DNA of 54,444 nt from an uncultured Pseudomonadota bacterium. Its GTDB lineage: Bacteria; Pseudomonadota; Alphaproteobacteria; Rs-D84; CASDRH01. This document shows, piece after piece, positions 36,107-45,605 of the stretch. The notes beneath the pieces are model-generated. The model ran no database searches and had not been told where the DNA came from. It saw only the letters and a program-made list of their open reading frames with translations. Location: positions 1 to 54,444 of the forward strand of contig CASDRH010000017.1 in the NCBI GenBank assembly GCA_949283075.1, given 5' to 3'. Numbering within the stretch: position 1 is the first letter of the stretch; each line of letters begins with the position of its first letter. The position numbers were made by a program, and so were the translations under genes.

Positions 36107-38965
36107 TTATTCAGCTGTGTTAGTTGTATTAGCAAATATTTTCTGCCAATCATTTTTGAACATTATATCAATTTCGTTTTCTATATAACCAGCAGGTGTA
36201 CAAGGATTTGTTGTTTTACCGGTTTCTTTATCTACTACTTCTGCTTTCTTTAACTGATCCATAAATTGCTGTAATGCTGTTGTTTGAGATGTCGTAGCTC
36301 CACTTGCATCTACAATCATTCTTGTTGGGAAACACTTTTCTCCTTTTCCATATGTATTTCCTATTACATTTTCCCAACCAGATGGAATAAATGGAGATAT
36401 ACCAGAACAAGCTCCTTTTATAGTAAAATCTCCATCTCCTCCTTGATATATCACATTTATTTCTGATGTAACATTACATGATGTGGTTGCTGTTGAGCTT
36501 TTAACTTTATCAGGAGAAAAAGCTCCTCCAACTTGCGTTCCAGATGCTGTTGATGATTGGCTTCCAGATGTAACAGATTTGTCGTTATTTGCACTTGTAC
36601 AAGTTACGCTTGAAGCAACAGCTCCACCAGTTGCAGTGTTTGTTTTTTGATTTATATCGCAATTAAAACTAACTCCTGGAATTGCTATACCAGAATTTTT
36701 AGACATTGAAGATTTTGTTGTACCAACTTGCTGTTCCTCCTCTTTTGCTTCTGATACTAAATTACATTTACCATTCTTTTTACCTTTATCAGAACAATCA
36801 CCTGAATATCTTGCAGCAACGCTTACTATATATCTATTCAAAGCTTCTGTTGATGTGTTTTTAGTATCAAATATCATTATTCCACACATATTAGCATATA
36901 CAAATCCACCAGCATCTGTACAAGACTTTGTTAATTTATTTACATACTCCTCTGATAATTGAGCTTTTACTGTATCCATTGCCATTTCTGACATTTTTTG
37001 GGCATCTAAATCTATAATTATTTTTTGCATTTGTGGAGACATATTAGATTTATCTAATGTCTTTGTTGTTGTATCCATACATATTTTATATGAAGGATAG
37101 CAAGTTAATGCGGCGTCAGTTAATAAAGATTTAACAAGTCCATCTTCTGTTACGCAGTTTTTATATCCATCACCACAACTGCTTTTTAAACATGTTTTAA
37201 AATCCCCTAAACAAGTTTTAAATATTTCATTTGTCATATTAGCAACCATAAGATTTGTTTTTAAATCAGATTGTAGCTCTTTTGCTTCGTCTTCTTTCAT
37301 CTTACGTTCTAAAGCTCTGGCACCTTCTGTAATTGCTTCTGTTGCCTGGCCCTTCCATTTTTGTCTTACCCCTTGTAATGATAATTGATATTGTGCACAG
37401 TTTGCAGGAGCTGATGTAAATCCAGAATCATTATTTTCTGTTCCATCTGCCGCTTTCCAAACCCCTGTCTGATAAAATGTTTCTAAATTTTCTCTATATT
37501 GTCCACATTCTGCAAGGATTTCTATATACCCTTTATTATCTGCTTCTGATGGAGCTGTAATAGCATCTATTATTTCAGAATCTACATTTTTTGCTGATAA
37601 TGCTTGTTTAAATTGTTCTATTCTTTTTGATTTTACAGTTTCTGCATTTGCAAAATCTACTCCTGTAAAACATATATTTGAAGCATTTTTAAACTCTTCC
37701 TCTGAGTTTAATGTCATTGAAGGAGGTGAGATATTTATAGCAAAAGAAAATTCTTTTGTTCTTTCCCAATTTCCACCAAATGTTTTTACGCAGTTTTCTT
37801 CTGTTGCTTCTTTAATAAGACATCTTCCGTTATCCATTGTTCTGCCTTTACTTAAACAAGCATCATTACTATCATTTGAATAACATTTTCCTCCACTTCC
37901 ACCTTCGCTAAATCCAAGAGAAGCCATTAAATCGCTATTCATATCTGTCATTTTTAATGTTTCTGGTTTATACCAACGTCCATCAGTAGCTTTACAATCT
38001 TTGCTTAATTGAGCTTGGTCCCCTTCCGCATCCCAATCCATTGTTCCGTTAGAACAACCACCTTTAATACGAGCATATATATCCATATAGTAAGATGTTG
38101 ATTTTTGAGAAGCAAAAAATTTATCGCTATCTTTAAAACTATACTCACAAAGTGTGTTATCTTTTTCATCACAAAAATAATTATATTGCTTATATAATCC
38201 TGTTGCGGCCCAATCTTGTATAACTTTTTGCTTATCTGCATTTGCATCTGTTGCAAAGCCTCCTAAGCTTCCTAATCCACCACCAACTATTGATGTTGAC
38301 GCACTTTCTTCTTCATCAGGTCTTTTAAATGAAATTTTACCCTTTGATATTTTTAAATTCTTTTCTGAATAATCTCCTGTTGCAAAAATACATCTAAAAG
38401 GTTTGTCTTTTGTCATTAAATCTGTAACAGCAGCATCAGCATTTAAAAAAGGATTTTTTTTCAAAACATAAGGAATCATAGAATCCATACAATTTACATA
38501 TGCATACATACAACTGTTTTCTGACTTATCACCAGCTGATGATTTATATGTTGTTGTTTTACCCAGTAATGAAGCAGCTGTTCTTGGAGAAGAACCTCCA
38601 CTTACTCTTACAGTTGTACCTGACCTAGCAGATCCTCCAGATGGAGCACCTCTACTTACCGTTGTTGTTCCAGCACGAGCAGACCCCCCAGTACTTCCTC
38701 TTGAGCCACCACTTGAACCAGCTTTTGTTGTAGACCCAGCCCTTGCAGATTTCTTTGTTGTTGATTTTTTTGCTCCGCCTGATTTTTTCTTTGTTGTAGA
38801 ACCAGCTCTTGCAGATTTCTTTGTTGCTGATTTTTTTGCTCCGCCTGATTTTTTCTTTGATTGAGCATAAACATTATTATTATACATAAAATAAAAGGCT
38901 GGAAAAGAAGTCATTAGTAATGACAAAGATAATACAATTAAATATTTATATCTTTTTTTAATCAT
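36107..38965 (-). CDS. Large secreted Cys-rich paralogue, closest sister of 33137-36040
   Basis: A 952-aa protein with a signal peptide to about residue 34 (NNNVYAQ). Basic repeats follow (KKKSGGAKKSATKKSARAGS, then a second similar unit and Gly/Ser/Arg-rich variants). It shares many blocks in the same order with its neighbour: CMYAYVNCMDSMIPYVLKKN, FRCIFATGDYS, YNYFCDE, KGGCSNGTMDW, AINISPPSMTLNSEEEF, FKTCLGDFKTCLKSSCGDGY, TCYPSYKICMDTTTKTLD, DAGGFVYANMCGIMIF, FIPSGWENVIG and NDWQKIFANT. The order and spacing show a full-length tandem duplication. A surface or periplasmic structural role is possible, but no catalytic motif is seen. Confidence 0.82.
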   Translation of the reverse strand: MIKKRYKYLIVLSLSLLMTSFPAFYFMYNNNVYAQSKKKSGGAKKSATKKSARAGSTTKKKSGGAKKSTTKKSARAGSTTKAGSSGGSRGSTGGSARAGTTTVSRGAPSGGSARSGTTVRVSGGSSPRTAASLLGKTTTYKSSAGDKSENSCMYAYVNCMDSMIPYVLKKNPFLNADAAVTDLMTKDKPFRCIFATGDYSEKNLKISKGKISFKRPDEEESASTSIVGGGLGSLGGFATDANADKQKVIQDWAATGLYKQYNYFCDEKDNTLCEYSFKDSDKFFASQKSTSYYMDIYARIKGGCSNGTMDWDAEGDQAQLSKDCKATDGRWYKPETLKMTDMNSDLMASLGFSEGGSGGKCYSNDSNDACLSKGRTMDNGRCLIKEATEENCVKTFGGNWERTKEFSFAINISPPSMTLNSEEEFKNASNICFTGVDFANAETVKSKRIEQFKQALSAKNVDSEIIDAITAPSEADNKGYIEILAECGQYRENLETFYQTGVWKAADGTENNDSGFTSAPANCAQYQLSLQGVRQKWKGQATEAITEGARALERKMKEDEAKELQSDLKTNLMVANMTNEIFKTCLGDFKTCLKSSCGDGYKNCVTEDGLVKSLLTDAALTCYPSYKICMDTTTKTLDKSNMSPQMQKIIIDLDAQKMSEMAMDTVKAQLSEEYVNKLTKSCTDAGGFVYANMCGIMIFDTKNTSTEALNRYIVSVAARYSGDCSDKGKKNGKCNLVSEAKEEEQQVGTTKSSMSKNSGIAIPGVSFNCDINQKTNTATGGAVASSVTCTSANNDKSVTSGSQSSTASGTQVGGAFSPDKVKSSTATTSCNVTSEINVIYQGGDGDFTIKGACSGISPFIPSGWENVIGNTYGKGEKCFPTRMIVDASGATTSQTTALQQFMDQLKKAEVVDKETGKTTNPCTPAGYIENEIDIMFKNDWQKIFANTTNTAE
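38736..38861 (-). repeat. Coding repeat, two units of about 66 bp
   Basis: Two near-identical units encode KKKSGGAKKS(A/T)TKKSARAGS-type sequence in the 36107-38965 protein. They are related in sequence to the repeat at 35660. Confidence 0.75.
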
Positions 38966-39050
38966 TAATTTTATTAACCTGATTTAATTGTATCAAATTT
39001 CGTGTATAAAAACAAATTATTTATAATTTATTTGATAATAAAATTATGAG

Positions 39051-40097
39051 TTATATATCTGTATTTTGCTGAATATTTTGATTTTGCAATTCGTTTGATT
39101 TTTTATTGCTTTTAAACATACTGTTAGTTGAATTATCTGTAATCGTTTTAAGTTTATTATTCATATATCCGTAAGGTTTACATATTTCATTTGCATTTGC
39201 TAAATTTAAAGCTTTTGTAATAGCACTGCTTTCTTCTGATGATTTGAATCTTGTTTCAGGAAAACACTCCGATGTTGTTATTTTGCTCCAACCTTCTGGC
39301 ATAAATTTTAATGATTTATCAGTTGATGTTTTAATAATTCCTGAATTATTTAATATTATTGTTTCTTCCGTTGTATTACCAGAGCTTGAAGAAGATGTTG
39401 TTTGTAAATTTCCGTTTTCGTCTGTATATGAAGAATATGATTTTGATGAAAAAGAAAATGATGATGAGCCAAACATATTACCACTTATTATAAAGCTATT
39501 ATTTTTATTTGAGATGCTCATTTTACTTAAAAAATCATCTGTGCTAATCTCAGCTGATGATATTACTTCTGTTGTTGCGAAAACTCCACATAATCCGTCG
39601 TAATAAAAGCCTCCTGCATTTTCACAAGATTCTTTCATTAAATTTGAATAATTTTCTGATAGTTTTTTATTATATTCATCTGCAATATTGTTTGATAGTT
39701 TATCAATATTTATCTTTTCAGAATTATTACTTAATTTATCAGAAATACATATTTTCATTGTAGGGAAACATCTTAATAATCCCATTGAAAAATCACTTTC
39801 TTTTAATCCGTTTGATGCTGTTATACACTCACTATCAACGCTACAATATTTTTGCATACAAGAATTATAATCTTCTTTACAAGATAATATTGTTTCTTGT
39901 ATTTCTTTATTATTTACTAATTTAGCATTTAATTCAGATTGCAATTTTTGCATTTCTTGAAGCTTTTGATTCCTTAATTCTTCTGATGATACTTCCTGTG
40001 CAAATAATTGATTTATATTAGTTAATAATACAATTAAAATATATTTAATAATTTTTTTTGATAAAATCATTTTATTATTCCTAATCTTATTCTTCAT
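39051..40097 (-). CDS. Short secreted Cys-rich paralogue (C-terminal half only)
   Basis: A 348-aa protein that corresponds to only the second half of its larger neighbours. Present are SCKEDYNSCMQKYCSVDSEC, LRCFPTMKICISDKL, NAGGFYYDGLCGVFATTE, a Ser-rich stretch, FMPEGWSKITTSECFPETRF and EICKPYGYMNNKL. The basic repeat and the N-terminal Cys domain are missing. A signal peptide is present (ILIVLLTNINQLFAQ), so this is a complete short member and not a broken gene. A second ATG at codon 10 (MILSKK) may be the true start. It lies upstream of the two large sisters on the same strand with 85 nt between. Confidence 0.75.
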   Translation of the reverse strand: MKNKIRNNKMILSKKIIKYILIVLLTNINQLFAQEVSSEELRNQKLQEMQKLQSELNAKLVNNKEIQETILSCKEDYNSCMQKYCSVDSECITASNGLKESDFSMGLLRCFPTMKICISDKLSNNSEKINIDKLSNNIADEYNKKLSENYSNLMKESCENAGGFYYDGLCGVFATTEVISSAEISTDDFLSKMSISNKNNSFIISGNMFGSSSFSFSSKSYSSYTDENGNLQTTSSSSSGNTTEETIILNNSGIIKTSTDKSLKFMPEGWSKITTSECFPETRFKSSEESSAITKALNLANANEICKPYGYMNNKLKTITDNSTNSMFKSNKKSNELQNQNIQQNTDI

Positions 40098-40126
40098 TTA
40101 TTATACCATAAAAAAATTATAAATAA

Positions 40127-40155
40127 AATCCTGTATATTTTTGATATACAGGATT
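40127..40155 (-). terminator. Terminator after glyA
   Basis: A 12-bp perfect stem AATCCTGTATAT / ATATACAGGATT with a short loop lies 24 nt beyond the glyA stop, followed by a T-rich stretch on the minus strand. Confidence 0.75.
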
Positions 40156-40178
40156 ATTTATCTTTTTGTTATATTTAT

Positions 40179-41474
40179 TTATTCATAAATAGGAAATTTT
40201 GAACACAACTCAACAACTTTTGACTTTACACTTTCTTTAATTTTTTGAATTGCACTTTCGTTTCCTTTGTTTTCTACATATCCTGTTATTGCTTCGTTTA
40301 TTAAATCTGCAATATATTCGAATTCTTTTTCTTTAAATCCTCTTGTTGTTCCAGCAGGAGAACCTAAACGTATTCCGCTTGTGATTTTTGGAGGATTTGG
40401 ATCGTTTGGAATTCCATTTTTATTACATGTTATTCCTGATTCTTCTAGCATTAAATCTGCTTCTGCTCCTGTAATTCCTTTTTTCCTTAAATCAACAAGA
40501 ATTAAATGTGTATCTGTTCCATTACTTACTAAATCAAATCCGTGAGATTTTAATCTTTCTCCCATTGCTATTGCATTTTTTTTGACTTGCAATGCATATT
40601 CTTTATATTCATCTGTTAAAGCTTCTCCGAAAGCGACTGCTTTTCCAGCTATAATATGTTCTAATGGGCCTCCTTGCGTTCCTGGGAATATTGCTTTATC
40701 AACTTTCTTTGCAATTTCTTCGTTATTTGTAAGAATTATTCCTCCACGAGGGCCTCTTAATGTTTTATGAGTTGTTGATGTTACAACATCTGCATATTGT
40801 AAAGGTGATTTACAAACTCCACCTGCAACTAATCCTGCGAAGTGTGCCATATCAACCATTAAATATGCTCCAACTGAATCTGCAATTTTTCTGAACTTTT
40901 CAAATTCTATTTCACGAGGATAAGCTGATCCTCCCGCAACTATTATTTTTGGATTATGTTCTTTTGCTAATTTTTCTACTTCCTCATAATTTATATATCC
41001 ATCTGGCGTTAATCCATATTGAACAGATTTAAACCATTTACCTGATATTGTTGGTTTTGCTCCGTGAGTTAAATGTCCACCTGCATCAAGGCTCATACCT
41101 AATATGGTATCTCCTGCTGTTGCTAGTGCGAAAAATACTGCTAAATTAGCATTTGCTCCACTGTGTGGTTGAACATTTGCAAATTTACAATTAAATAATT
41201 TTTTTACTCTTTCAATACATAGTGTTTCTATTTCGTCTATGTATTTACAACCTTGATAATATCTTGCGTTTGAATAACCTTCTGCGTATTTATTTGTTAA
41301 TATTGACCCCATAGCTTGTAATACTGCTTTTGATACAATATTTTCTGATGCGATTAATTCAATTTGATTTTGTTGTCTTGTCAGCTCTTTTTGTATTGAA
41401 GAATATATTTCTTTATCTTTATTTTCTAATTCTGTTGTGAAAAATTTTTCTTGTATTTGTGATTGATATACCAT
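40179..41474 (-). CDS. glyA: Serine hydroxymethyltransferase
   Basis: A 431-aa PLP enzyme that converts serine and tetrahydrofolate to glycine and methylene-tetrahydrofolate. Family segments are [55 protein letters not shown] and the PLP-lysine motif [16 protein letters not shown] (K237). Length is normal. A strong TAGGAGGA ribosome-binding site lies at 41479-41486 and a promoter at 41513-41541, so it is an independent transcription unit with a terminator. Confidence 0.97.
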   Translation of the reverse strand: MVYQSQIQEKFFTTELENKDKEIYSSIQKELTRQQNQIELIASENIVSKAVLQAMGSILTNKYAEGYSNARYYQGCKYIDEIETLCIERVKKLFNCKFANVQPHSGANANLAVFFALATAGDTILGMSLDAGGHLTHGAKPTISGKWFKSVQYGLTPDGYINYEEVEKLAKEHNPKIIVAGGSAYPREIEFEKFRKIADSVGAYLMVDMAHFAGLVAGGVCKSPLQYADVVTSTTHKTLRGPRGGIILTNNEEIAKKVDKAIFPGTQGGPLEHIIAGKAVAFGEALTDEYKEYALQVKKNAIAMGERLKSHGFDLVSNGTDTHLILVDLRKKGITGAEADLMLEESGITCNKNGIPNDPNPPKITSGIRLGSPAGTTRGFKEKEFEYIADLINEAITGYVENKGNESAIQKIKESVKSKVVELCSKFPIYE

Positions 41475-41512
41475 TTTATCCTCCTATCTGATAAAATTGT
41501 TGATTTGCTTTG

Positions 41513-41541
41513 ATAGTATAAAATACAGATATAATTTACAA
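41513..41541 (-). promoter_or_regulatory. Promoter of glyA
   Basis: On the minus strand TTGTAA (41541-41536) is followed after exactly 17 nt by TACTAT (41518-41513), about 40 nt before the glyA ATG. Confidence 0.5.
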
Positions 41542-41549
41542 GATATTTT

Positions 41550-41918
41550 TTATTTATCTTTTTTAGTATTAGTATTTGATTGAGCTTCACTTAAATGCTT
41601 AAAATCACCTGCTATTGAAGCTCCTGTTGCGATTGATACATACTTATGATAGATATCTCCTTTTACTCTTGCTGTTTTATTAAATAAAACTGATGAAGCG
41701 TATATATCACCTTTTATCATACCGAATATATTTACTTTTTCTGCTGTAACTGTTCCGTTTATTACTCCATTTATTCCAATGGTCAATTCTTTGCATTCTA
41801 TATTACCATCGATTTCTCCATCAATTAAGATGTCGCCTGATGTTATAATATTTCCTTTGAATTTTGTATCTACGTTAATTATAGAATTTGAATATAATTT
41901 CTTTTTTATACCAAACAT
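41550..41918 (-). CDS. Bactofilin
   Basis: A 122-aa protein with the repetitive beta-helix pattern of bactofilins: GNIITSGDILIDGEIDGNIE, ELTIGINGVINGTVTAEKV, IFGMIKGDIYASSVLF, RVKGDIYHKYVSIATGASI. These proteins self-assemble into nucleotide-free filaments on the inner membrane and localise envelope enzymes. It shares one base with the upstream M23 peptidase gene, so they are translationally coupled. Bactofilin with a LytM-type peptidase is a recurrent pair that shapes the cell wall locally. Confidence 0.92.
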   Translation of the reverse strand: MFGIKKKLYSNSIINVDTKFKGNIITSGDILIDGEIDGNIECKELTIGINGVINGTVTAEKVNIFGMIKGDIYASSVLFNKTARVKGDIYHKYVSIATGASIAGDFKHLSEAQSNTNTKKDK

Positions 41919-43234
41919 TATTCACCTGCCTTAACAAAGCTATATGGATTTATTGCTCTTCCATTATATCTTACTTCATAATGTAAATGTGGCCCAGTAC
42001 TACGTCCTGTTGAACCTGCTAAACCAACTTTATCACCTGTATTTACAAAATCACCCTCTGAAACAAGTATTTTGCTTAAATGAGCATACAATGTTGTAAA
42101 TCCTAGTCCGTGTTCAACTTCTACCATTAGTCCATAATCTGGTAAATTTTTTGCTCTTATAACTTTTCCAGGAGCTGTTGCATATAATCCTGTGCCTATT
42201 TTACCTCTGAAATCTATTCCTTTATGAAATGCTGGGACTTTTAAGAATGGATCTTCTCTTTCCCCATAGCCTGATGTTATTGTTTTTGATTCTGTTAATG
42301 GATAACCAATTGGTAATATGCTATGAACTTTTGTTAATCCGTCCCACATATCTACTTGTTTATTTACTTCTGTATATCTTGCGTCTAATTCTGGGTCTGT
42401 TAGCTTTACTTTTTCTATAGGAATAAACGGACCTCCGAAACCTTCATCAATTTTCTTTGCTTTATTTAATAAAATCTTTTTGCTTATTAAGCCTATTTGA
42501 GAAAATGATCTATCTAATTTTGATAAAGTTTTTTCTATATCTCCTAATCCTGATTTTGCAAGTATTTCAACCTTATCTAACAACTTCATTTGAGCTTCTT
42601 TTACTTCAAGTGATAGCTTTATTAACTCTTCATTTGTCTTATTCATTTTCTTTCTTTCTTGCCAAGCAACGTCTCTTTGTAATTCTGCTCTTGTCATTTT
42701 ATAATACTGGTCATCTATATCTACTTTTCTTAAGCTTGTATTATTTATAAAATCTTCTAATTCCGCTGATATTAAAAGCATTTCTGCTGATGCTAATGAT
42801 TGTTCTTTTAAATATTTGTTTTTTTCTGTATCTGTTATTGATTTATTTTTTTCTAATAATGAAACTAATTTTCTATATTGTAATTCTCGTTTTTCATTTA
42901 CTTCTGATATTGCATCTTTGTAGGCACTTACCTGCCCCATTACTTTATTATACTTTTCTTTATATTCTGCTATTAATTTATCATCACTTCTTAAAGAATT
43001 AAAATTTGCAAAATAAGCATATGTTATGAATGCTGACCACAACAATACTCCAAATACCAAGGTTGTTATTATTAATCTTGCCGTAAAATTTACTTTGTAT
43101 TCTGATATGCAATTTTCTTTGCATATTAAAATAGTCTTTTCCGATGATAGTAATTTTAATATTTTTGAAAAAAATGATTGTTTTTTTATTTTATTTTTTA
43201 AAAACGTGTTGGGGTTTGAATTTTTTGAAAACAT
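41918..43234 (-). CDS. M23 family (LytM-type) metallopeptidase with membrane anchor
   Basis: A 438-aa protein. A cytoplasmic N-terminus precedes one membrane segment (about 52-75), then a long coiled coil (about 80-235) and a C-terminal M23 domain. The zinc ligands are visible: H337 and D341 in FHKGIDF, H385 in YAHL and H416/H418 in PHLHYEV. All are present, so it should be an active endopeptidase cutting peptidoglycan cross-links, rather than a degenerate regulator. Coupled to bactofilin. The upstream 187-nt gap is shared with the divergent ExbB-like gene. Confidence 0.92.
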   Translation of the reverse strand: MFSKNSNPNTFLKNKIKKQSFFSKILKLLSSEKTILICKENCISEYKVNFTARLIITTLVFGVLLWSAFITYAYFANFNSLRSDDKLIAEYKEKYNKVMGQVSAYKDAISEVNEKRELQYRKLVSLLEKNKSITDTEKNKYLKEQSLASAEMLLISAELEDFINNTSLRKVDIDDQYYKMTRAELQRDVAWQERKKMNKTNEELIKLSLEVKEAQMKLLDKVEILAKSGLGDIEKTLSKLDRSFSQIGLISKKILLNKAKKIDEGFGGPFIPIEKVKLTDPELDARYTEVNKQVDMWDGLTKVHSILPIGYPLTESKTITSGYGEREDPFLKVPAFHKGIDFRGKIGTGLYATAPGKVIRAKNLPDYGLMVEVEHGLGFTTLYAHLSKILVSEGDFVNTGDKVGLAGSTGRSTGPHLHYEVRYNGRAINPYSFVKAGE

Positions 43235-43373
43235 TAATTTCTTATAATCCTCGCAATTTTAGTTTAATTTTACGGCCTTGATTATATCAATTATTATGTA
43301 TAAGTGCAAGAATTTTAATTTTTCTAATATTTTAGACAAAATATAATTTTCTGAAATATTTCACTTGACTTTA

Positions 43374-43402
43374 TTAACAAATTTATTTATTTTGTCTATA
43401 AT
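43374..43402 (+). promoter_or_regulatory. Promoter of the ExbB/MotA-like gene
   Basis: TTAACA (43374-43379) and TATAAT (43397-43402) are spaced by 17 nt. It ends about 20 nt before ATG 43422 and lies inside the upstream in-frame extension from 43365, which argues against the earlier start. Confidence 0.55.
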
Positions 43403-43421
43403 TAAACTAAAGGAGTTTTAT

Positions 43422-44549
43422 ATGGCAATTAATAGAAAACATTTATCTATCTCTAATATAGGTATTTATTCAGCAATATTGAAATCTCTTGTAATGATTG
43501 GAATACTGCTTTTAGGAGTTTTGGTTTTTGGAAAAACACTTTCTAATTTAGGAGTTTTCAGTAATTTATTAAATTTAATCATAATTTGTGTTTTTTCTTT
43601 TGGTTTATTCCAAAATTTTAAAAATATTATTATTTTATTACCTGAAATTAAGTGGTTTAATTCTTTTGTTCAAAAAGATGAATTTGATAAACAACCTGTT
43701 ATATTATCTCCTGTTCGTAATATGATGAATGGTTATAGAAATGCAAAAAGTGGATATTTTACTTTGCACGCTATGAAATCAATATTAGAAATTATTGAAA
43801 GCCGTTTATCTGATTATAAAGAAAGCTCTAAATATATTGTTAATATTTTAACTTTTTTAGGTCTTTTAGGAACTTTCTGGGGATTATTGATAACTCTGGG
43901 TTCTATAAGCGGTATTATATCTAATTTAAAAATTACAGATTCTAATATGGTTGCTGTATTTAATGATTTGAAAAATTCTCTTGTTCATCCTATTGATGGT
44001 ATGGGTATGGCTTTTTCCTCTTCCTTTATAGGATTAGTTTGTGCTCTTGTTTTAGGTTTTGTTAATTTACAAGCTAGTCTTGCTATGAGCTATTTTTATA
44101 ATAAAGTTGAGGAAAATTTATCCGTTATTACTCGTGTCGTTGGTGATGGAGCTACTACAAGTGATAATATATCTTCTATATTACCTTATATACAAGCTTT
44201 GTTGGAACAGACTGCTGAACACCTTAACCAACTTCAAAGAACTGTTAAAAGAAATGAAGAAACTAATATGGATACAACTAATAGTTTAGCTTATATGGCA
44301 AAAGAAATAGCTATTACTGCTGACCAAGCTAAAAATAGATTGAAAATTATGGAAAAAATGACTCGTAGTAATGAGGCCTTATTACCAGTTCTTGAAAATC
44401 TTGTTAAGGTTTCTAAAAACGGTATTGGTATGGATAACAAAACAAAAGAACATATTAAAAATATTGATAGCGGTATTAAAGATATGAAAGATTCTTTATC
44501 AGAAGATATTCAAGTATTATCTAAAACTATTAAAATTATTAAAAATTAG
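43422..44549 (+). CDS. MotA/TolQ/ExbB-type proton channel protein
   Basis: A 375-aa inner-membrane protein. Four membrane segments lie at about 22-37, 50-66, 137-165 and 198-220. The last two carry the MotA/TolQ/ExbB signature (ILTFLGLLGTFWGLLITLGS and MGMAFSSSFIGLVCALVLG). A cytoplasmic helical tail of about 130 residues follows (HLNQLQRTVKRNEETN onward). The start at 43422 has AGGAG 6 nt upstream; the frame is open 19 codons earlier, but that stretch overlaps the promoter. With the next gene it should form a stator-like complex that turns proton flow into force on the envelope. Confidence 0.88.
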   Translation: MAINRKHLSISNIGIYSAILKSLVMIGILLLGVLVFGKTLSNLGVFSNLLNLIIICVFSFGLFQNFKNIIILLPEIKWFNSFVQKDEFDKQPVILSPVRNMMNGYRNAKSGYFTLHAMKSILEIIESRLSDYKESSKYIVNILTFLGLLGTFWGLLITLGSISGIISNLKITDSNMVAVFNDLKNSLVHPIDGMGMAFSSSFIGLVCALVLGFVNLQASLAMSYFYNKVEENLSVITRVVGDGATTSDNISSILPYIQALLEQTAEHLNQLQRTVKRNEETNMDTTNSLAYMAKEIAITADQAKNRLKIMEKMTRSNEALLPVLENLVKVSKNGIGMDNKTKEHIKNIDSGIKDMKDSLSEDIQVLSKTIKIIKN

Positions 44550-44558
44550 TGTTGAATT

Positions 44559-45605
44559 ATGAGAAATAAACTATCTTTTTATAATAATAACTCTGAAAAT
44601 GTTTGGTCTGGGTTTGTTGATGTTTTAACAAATATACTTATCGTTTTTGTTTTTTTATTATTGATTTTTATGCTATCTCATTTTTTCCTTTTAACGCCTA
44701 GTAATAAAAATAATTCAGAGGCTGTTATTAAGTTAAATGACCAAGTTAATAAATTATCTAAAATTTTGATTTCTAAAAGTGAAGAATTAAACAAAATTCA
44801 GTTAGAAATAGATAATAAATCTAATCAAATAGAGTTATTAGATAAAAATCTTGATGTTGCTTTGAAAAAAGCTGAAATTGAAACAAATAAACAAATTGAA
44901 TTAAAAAATCAGATTAATAACCTTAATAATATGATTTATCAAATGGAAGGTGAAATTATAAGTAAAGAAAATCAAATAAAAGAACGTAAAATAAATGAAA
45001 AAAATTTGAAAAAATCTATTAATGATTTAAATAGAGAATTACAAAAATTAAATGATGTATTTGAAGCAACAGATAAATACATTAAATGGCAAAATGTTCA
45101 AATAGTTGAATTGGGTAAAAAATTAAATCGTTCGCTTGCTAATAAAGCTGCTGAATTATACAAAGTTCGCTCTAAATTCTTTGAAAAAATATCTGTTGTA
45201 TTAAAGGATGATAAAAACTTTAAATTAGAAGGTGATAGAATTGTTATTCAATCTGAATTATTCTTTAAAAGTGGTAGTTATGAAATAGAAAAAGAAGGTA
45301 AAACTAAATTAAATGAAGTTGCTGAATTGATTAAAAATTTAGAAAAAACTATTGACCCAGAAGTTGATTGGATTGTAAGAATTGATGGTCATACAGATAA
45401 TGTTCCTACTATTGGTGATACTTCAAATTGGGAGCTATCTTTAAAACGAGCTTTGGCTGTTTTACAATATCTTCAATCAAGAAATGTTGATAGTAAAAGA
45501 TTAGCTGCAACTGGCTTTGGAGAACATCAACCTATTGCTGATAACTCAACAGCAGAGGGCAGAAAACAAAACAGAAGAATTGAATTTAAATTAACTGAAA
45601 AATAA
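44559..45605 (+). CDS. MotB/OmpA-like peptidoglycan-binding protein
   Basis: A 348-aa protein. A short cytoplasmic N-terminus is followed by one membrane helix with a conserved-type Asp at its start (SGFVDVLTNILIVFVFLLL, D21), as in MotB and ExbD. A long coiled coil follows (about 55-190) and a C-terminal OmpA domain (about 230-348) with IDGHTDNVPT and RALAVLQYLQSRNVD, ending GRKQNRRIEF. The domain binds peptidoglycan and should tether the complex to the wall. It starts 9 nt after its channel partner. The pair resembles Zorya ZorA/ZorB in general layout, but no ZorC, ZorD or ZorE gene is present. Confidence 0.88.
   Translation: MRNKLSFYNNNSENVWSGFVDVLTNILIVFVFLLLIFMLSHFFLLTPSNKNNSEAVIKLNDQVNKLSKILISKSEELNKIQLEIDNKSNQIELLDKNLDVALKKAEIETNKQIELKNQINNLNNMIYQMEGEIISKENQIKERKINEKNLKKSINDLNRELQKLNDVFEATDKYIKWQNVQIVELGKKLNRSLANKAAELYKVRSKFFEKISVVLKDDKNFKLEGDRIVIQSELFFKSGSYEIEKEGKTKLNEVAELIKNLEKTIDPEVDWIVRIDGHTDNVPTIGDTSNWELSLKRALAVLQYLQSRNVDSKRLAATGFGEHQPIADNSTAEGRKQNRRIEFKLTEK

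Noticed and set aside
43422-45605. ExbB/OmpA pair as a Zorya defence system
   Set aside because: Only a ZorA/ZorB-like layout is present; flanking genes are bactofilin, M23 peptidase and dusB, with no helicase or nuclease effector.
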